Of a DNA stretch of 8,426 nt, positions 5,757-8,426 are shown in pieces. The notes below the pieces were generated by a model. That model was not told where the DNA came from, ran no database searches, and saw only the letters and a program-made list of their open reading frames with translations. Origin of the DNA: Clostridium sp. UBA6758 (lineage in GTDB: Bacteria; Bacillota; Clostridia; Clostridiales; Clostridiaceae); contig DKGY01000046.1 in the NCBI GenBank assembly GCA_002453475.1, positions 1-8,426 of the forward strand. Reading direction: 5' to 3'. Positions within the stretch are counted from its first letter, which is position 1. Every line of letters begins with the position of its first letter. A program made the position numbers and the translations under genes.

Positions 5757-6215
5757 CTACCGTACTAAATTTCCCTTAAAAATATAGATAACATTATCTT
5801 CATTAATATTTATAGTAAATTTATAAATTTTATTTAACCCATTAATCTGAAAAAGCTTCTCTCTTAAATCATAGGTTATATAACTGTTATCATAAGTAAT
5901 CAACTTTTCTCCTGCTTTTGTTTCAAAGTATTTATCTAAAGTCTCTGTATTTATAGTTTCAATATTTTCTAGTACATATCTATTAAAACTAGCCATCAAA
6001 CGCTCCTTATAACTATGATCATGATTTTCCTTTAAATTATATTCCACATAATTCTTTATATAAGAATTTCTATTGACAAAAGATTTCATAGAATAACATA
6101 TAGTAAGTGAAATAATCATTCCCACAATTACTACATAAGTTAATATCCATCCCTTACTTGTTTTTTTAAATTTGTTTAACCATATTTTATATTTTTCCAA
6201 TTGCTCTTTCTCCAC
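5757..6215 (-). CDS. GspK/PilX-like minor pilin candidate lacking Glu5
   Basis: The protein has a basic N-terminus followed by K-T-S-K-G / W-I-L-T-Y and a hydrophobic helix of about 20 residues, the layout of a prepilin cleaved after glycine, leaving about 130 residues. Position +5 is tyrosine rather than the glutamate of normal pilins. GspK, the tip pseudopilin of type II secretion, also lacks Glu5. Gene order (GspH-, I-, J-like, then this) is that of gspHIJK and fimU-pilV-pilW-pilX. It lacks the large insert of classical GspK, so it is closer to a PilX-like form. It could instead be an uncleaved single-pass membrane protein. The start is unsure: GTG at 6215 has AAAGGA only 4 bases away, while TTG at 6200 has GGAG at a better 9 bases; the leader would be 22 or 17 residues. 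It overlaps the preceding gene by 29 or 14 bases. Confidence 0.6.
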   Translation of the reverse strand: MEKEQLEKYKIWLNKFKKTSKGWILTYVVIVGMIISLTICYSMKSFVNRNSYIKNYVEYNLKENHDHSYKERLMASFNRYVLENIETINTETLDKYFETKAGEKLITYDNSYITYDLREKLFQINGLNKIYKFTININEDNVIYIFKGNLVR

Positions 6216-6645
6216 TAATTCCTTTATCTGTAACTATTTTTATAAATAGAACCTTCCCATTTTGCGTAACTTCAAATTCTTTAACATCATATAACAGGGG
6301 CTGATTTGTGTGACCCACACCCTGTTTATTCTTGAAAAAAAACCTAAGTTCATTTCCATCTAAAGAAATATAACTTTCTCCTGCTGATGTAGGTATAATT
6401 ACATCCCCATCTTTTAGAAAACAACCTTCGCCTCTATAATTCACATAATTCTCTATATACATAAGCGCTTCATAAATTCCTGTAATTTCACTAGAATAAT
6501 AGATTCTTTCCTTATAGCTTTTCATCCAAATACTATAACTACTAATAATAATTGTAATTATTAAAGAAGAAATGCTTAGGGCTGCTATTAATTCTAATAT
6601 AGTAACCCCCCTAACTTTTCTTGTAATTACCCTTGTAAAACACAT
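6187..6645 (-). CDS. GspJ/PilW-like minor pilin with prepilin leader
   Basis: The 152-residue product carries a class III signal: leader M-C-F-T-R-V-I-T-R-K-V-R-G, then V-T-I-L-E-L-I-A-A-L with Glu at +5, and a hydrophobic helix. Prepilin peptidase would cleave after the glycine at residue 13, leaving about 139 residues. The 13-residue leader is longer than usual. The globular part has no recognised motif; the GspJ/PilW assignment is by position, third of the consecutive pilin genes. ATG at 6645 follows AAAGGA by 8 bases and overlaps the previous gene by 35 bases, so its start signals are entirely inside that gene. It would be a low-abundance tip subunit that primes pilus assembly. Confidence 0.75.
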   Translation of the reverse strand: MCFTRVITRKVRGVTILELIAALSISSLIITIIISSYSIWMKSYKERIYYSSEITGIYEALMYIENYVNYRGEGCFLKDGDVIIPTSAGESYISLDGNELRFFFKNKQGVGHTNQPLLYDVKEFEVTQNGKVLFIKIVTDKGISGERAIGKI

Positions 6646-7054
6646 AGTTTATTTCCTTTCCATCTTGAAACCTATATATAATCTCTATTTTAATAATTTC
6701 TCTACTAATTTCTTCAGTTCCCATTAACATTATAAGTGGATATTGTTTTACTTCATCCTTTATAATATGTTTTATATTTGCTCTACCTATATTTTCTTTC
6801 TCTAAATCATTATTATTTATGAATCTAGTTTTTCCAACTATACCTTCCTTAATATCGTCATAGTCCATATTACACAAAATAAGCTTTTTAACTGCATCTA
6901 TCTGATAAGTAACCTTCATTTCCTTTCGTTCTTCTTCTTCTGCTCTTTTCATTACACCGTAAAAGGTAAGTGCTCCTATGAGAATAGTAGATATAATTAA
7001 CATGCTCACTATAGTTTCTAATAGTGTAATTCCTTTATTTTTGCTTACTAACAT
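6611..7054 (-). CDS. GspI/PilV-like minor pilin with prepilin leader
   Basis: The 147-residue product begins with an 8-residue leader M-L-V-S-K-N-K-G followed by I-T-L-L-E-T-I-V-S-M, with Glu at +5 and a hydrophobic helix ending near residue 30, then a charged helical stretch (K-R-A-E-E-E-E-R-K-E). This is a canonical class III prepilin. Its place directly after the GspH-like gene and the I-T-L-L-E-T/V-type start resemble GspI, PilV and ComGE-like proteins. ATG at 7054 is served by AGGA 7 bases upstream and overlaps the GspH-like gene by 20 bases. Mature length would be about 139 residues. Which of the minor pilin families it belongs to is inferred from order only. Confidence 0.78.
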   Translation of the reverse strand: MLVSKNKGITLLETIVSMLIISTILIGALTFYGVMKRAEEEERKEMKVTYQIDAVKKLILCNMDYDDIKEGIVGKTRFINNNDLEKENIGRANIKHIIKDEVKQYPLIMLMGTEEISREIIKIEIIYRFQDGKEINYVFYKGNYKKS

Positions 7055-7478
7055 AATCTGTTCCTACCTTTATAGTTATAACTTCTCTCTGTCCCTCTGA
7101 ATTATATAGATTAATAGACCTTCCCAAAGATGTATTCCCGTCAATATCTAATGGTATAGTTATACTAGCATCATTATCTATATGTATTCTTAGGGAATCT
7201 GGCAATACATAGTTGTGTACTTTTATAGTTCCATGATATAGTTTTAATTCTCTACTTTGGATAACTAATCTAAACATTTTCCGATTATTGTAATTATTTC
7301 TTGCATACATCTTACAGTTATTTATAAATTCAATTGTTCCATTAACCCCATGGTCCATTTCCATGGCTAACTTCTTTTCCTCATAAGAGTTTATATGGGG
7401 ATATATTATAAATGAACATATAGATAATATTCCTAATACCACAATTAATTCTATTAGTGTAAATCCATTTTTCTTCAT
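7035..7478 (-). CDS. GspH/FimT-like pseudopilin with prepilin leader
   Basis: The product starts M-K-K-N-G / F-T-L-I-E-L-I-V-V-L-G-I-L, a perfect prepilin peptidase site with Phe +1 and Glu +5, giving a mature protein of about 142 residues. After the hydrophobic helix comes a second helix (around the N-N-C-K-M-Y-A-R-N segment) and a beta-rich C-terminal part containing D-I-D-G-N-T-S-L-G-R-S-I-N-L-Y and V-I-T-I-K-V-G-T-D-Y-V. This matches the GspH/FimT/ComGD pattern of a glycine turn, paired strands and a final G-x-x-x-V. ATG at 7478 was chosen because GAGG lies 9 bases upstream and the leader is then the usual short type. An ATG at 7487 (AAAGG 8 bases upstream) is a real alternative; TTG at 7493 is unlikely. 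It begins 21 bases after the platform-protein stop. Confidence 0.82.
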   Translation of the reverse strand: MKKNGFTLIELIVVLGILSICSFIIYPHINSYEEKKLAMEMDHGVNGTIEFINNCKMYARNNYNNRKMFRLVIQSRELKLYHGTIKVHNYVLPDSLRIHIDNDASITIPLDIDGNTSLGRSINLYNSEGQREVITIKVGTDYVSKQK

Positions 7479-7499
7479 AACTTTCATCCTCAAAACCTT

Positions 7500-8426
7500 T
7501 TAAAACTTTGTATTATACATATTAAACACTGGAATCATAATTGCTAAGATAATAGATCCTATAAAAATACCTACAAAGACTATGAGTAGTGGCTCTATTA
7601 AAGATGTCATCCTATCTAGTTTTCCTTCAAGTTCTTCTTCAAAAACTTCATTACAAGATTGCAGTACCTCTTCAATACTTCCATTAATTTCACCTATATA
7701 TATTGTTGATAGAAAATATTTCGAAAAAATATCGCACCGTCTAAGGCCCTCATAAAGGCTATCACCTCTTTCTAAACCTTCTATACATCTATTTAAGCGC
7801 TCCTTAATGTAAATGGCATTTTCACAATTTCGTAGTAAAATCAAAGAAGATTTTATATCAATACCACTCCCCATCATCATAGAAAGAGCCATAGTAAATT
7901 TACAACAAAATCTATTTATCTCTAAATTTTTCATTAAGGGATTTCTATATTTAAAGTTATAGGTTATACCTTTACCCTTTAAATACATATGTATAAAGCT
8001 TATGCCTATAAAAATTCCTATACCTATGGGTACTATAAGGATACCTAGACTATTTATTACCTTAGATAACACTAAATAAAATCTAGTTATATAAGGAAGT
8101 TCCATATTTTCTATATCCATAGAATTAAAAAATGCAGGTACTAACTTATAAATTGCAATTATTCCCATAATTAATACAAATATAAATAATCCTATGGGAT
8201 AAATGCTTACACTAATAATTTTCTTTCTCCTTTTAAACTCCTTCATATAATATTTTTCCATGAAACCTAAAATCTGCTGTAATCTACCGCTTTCTTCTCC
8301 GAAGTGAATCAGCGTTATAAAAAATTCAGGAAACACACTTTTAAATTCCTCTAAGCTTTCAGTAAAAGATAACCCACTTTTTATATTGTTTATAACTTTA
8401 TTTAGAACTCCACATAGCCTTTTATC
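7500..8426 (-). CDS. Type IV pilus / type II secretion platform protein PilC/GspF, 5' end beyond window
   Basis: PilC/GspF is the polytopic membrane platform that couples the assembly ATPase to pilin extraction. The frame is open from the window edge at 8426 to the TAA at 7500 (308 codons plus stop), so the N-terminus is missing. A GTG at 8336 is internal: the 30 codons upstream read D-K-R-L-C-G-V-L-N-K and on through S-G-L-S-F-T-E-S-L as a normal GspF domain. Two GspF helical repeats are seen, about 1-65 and 155-275 of the visible part, each with the G-x-S-L/F-x-E-x-L and G-E-x-x-G signatures (G-E-E-S-G and G-E-I-N-G). Membrane helices lie at about 70-98, 122-148 and 276-303, with the family's L-I-E-P-L-L-I-V at the last. 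About 40-90 residues should be missing. It is the first gene seen of the pilus operon. Confidence 0.93.
   Translation of the reverse strand, partial: DKRLCGVLNKVINNIKSGLSFTESLEEFKSVFPEFFITLIHFGEESGRLQQILGFMEKYYMKEFKRRKKIISVSIYPIGLFIFVLIMGIIAIYKLVPAFFNSMDIENMELPYITRFYLVLSKVINSLGILIVPIGIGIFIGISFIHMYLKGKGITYNFKYRNPLMKNLEINRFCCKFTMALSMMMGSGIDIKSSLILLRNCENAIYIKERLNRCIEGLERGDSLYEGLRRCDIFSKYFLSTIYIGEINGSIEEVLQSCNEVFEEELEGKLDRMTSLIEPLLIVFVGIFIGSIILAIMIPVFNMYNTKF

Noticed and set aside
8334..8336. GTG as the start of a 278-residue platform protein
   Set aside because: The frame is open upstream to the window edge and encodes the expected GspF N-terminal repeat, so this is an internal valine codon.
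1..8426. CRISPR arrays, tRNA/rRNA genes, insertion sequences, phage or defence genes
   Set aside because: No spaced direct-repeat array, cloverleaf, transposase, integrase or defence-type protein was found on either strand.

Overview
The window looks like chromosomal DNA of a low-GC Gram-positive bacterium, most likely a Clostridium-type Firmicute. The DNA is strongly AT-rich, Shine-Dalgarno (SD) sequences are strong (GGGAGG, AGGAGG), methionine uptake is under an S-box (SAM-I) riboswitch, the EF-P modification loop is Firmicute-like (PGKG), and there is a clostridial-style type IV pilus locus without outer-membrane components. I do not name a species. Every gene I can support is on the minus strand, so transcription runs from high to low coordinates.

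Region A (8426 to 4172) is the distal part of a type IV pilus / type II secretion-like operon. In transcription order it holds the 3' part of the platform protein PilC/GspF (cut by the window edge), three proteins with prepilin leaders in GspH-, GspI- and GspJ-like positions, a GspK/PilX-like protein whose pilin-like N-terminus lacks Glu5, a short degenerate PilM/GspL-like protein, and PilN-like and PilO-like single-pass proteins. The genes overlap or nearly touch, which indicates one translationally coupled transcript. The ATPases, prepilin peptidase and major pilin are not seen and would have to lie upstream of the window or elsewhere.

Region B (4171 to 3850) is a very AT-rich non-coding stretch. 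It has a perfect 14-bp inverted repeat (GAAA tetraloop on the minus strand) that probably ends the pilus transcript. A second inverted repeat and a possible plus-strand promoter leave open a small RNA.

Region C (3849 to 981) is a complete methionine-uptake unit: a good sigma-A promoter, a SAM-I riboswitch with intrinsic terminator and a recognisable antiterminator, then metN (ABC ATPase with NIL domain), metI (permease) and metQ (substrate-binding lipoprotein), closed by a hairpin terminator. When SAM is plentiful the leader should terminate; when it is scarce the D-methionine/L-methionine importer is made.

Region D (about 910 to 77) is efp, encoding elongation factor P, with two tandem sigma-A-like promoters far upstream, a third weaker -10 candidate near the gene, and a strong intrinsic terminator. 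Bases 1-76 hold nothing I can identify.

Most of the window belongs to known families. The parts worth a second look are the divergent pilus assembly genes, especially the degenerate PilM-like protein and the Glu5-less GspK/PilX-like protein, and the structured non-coding region between the pilus and methionine operons.
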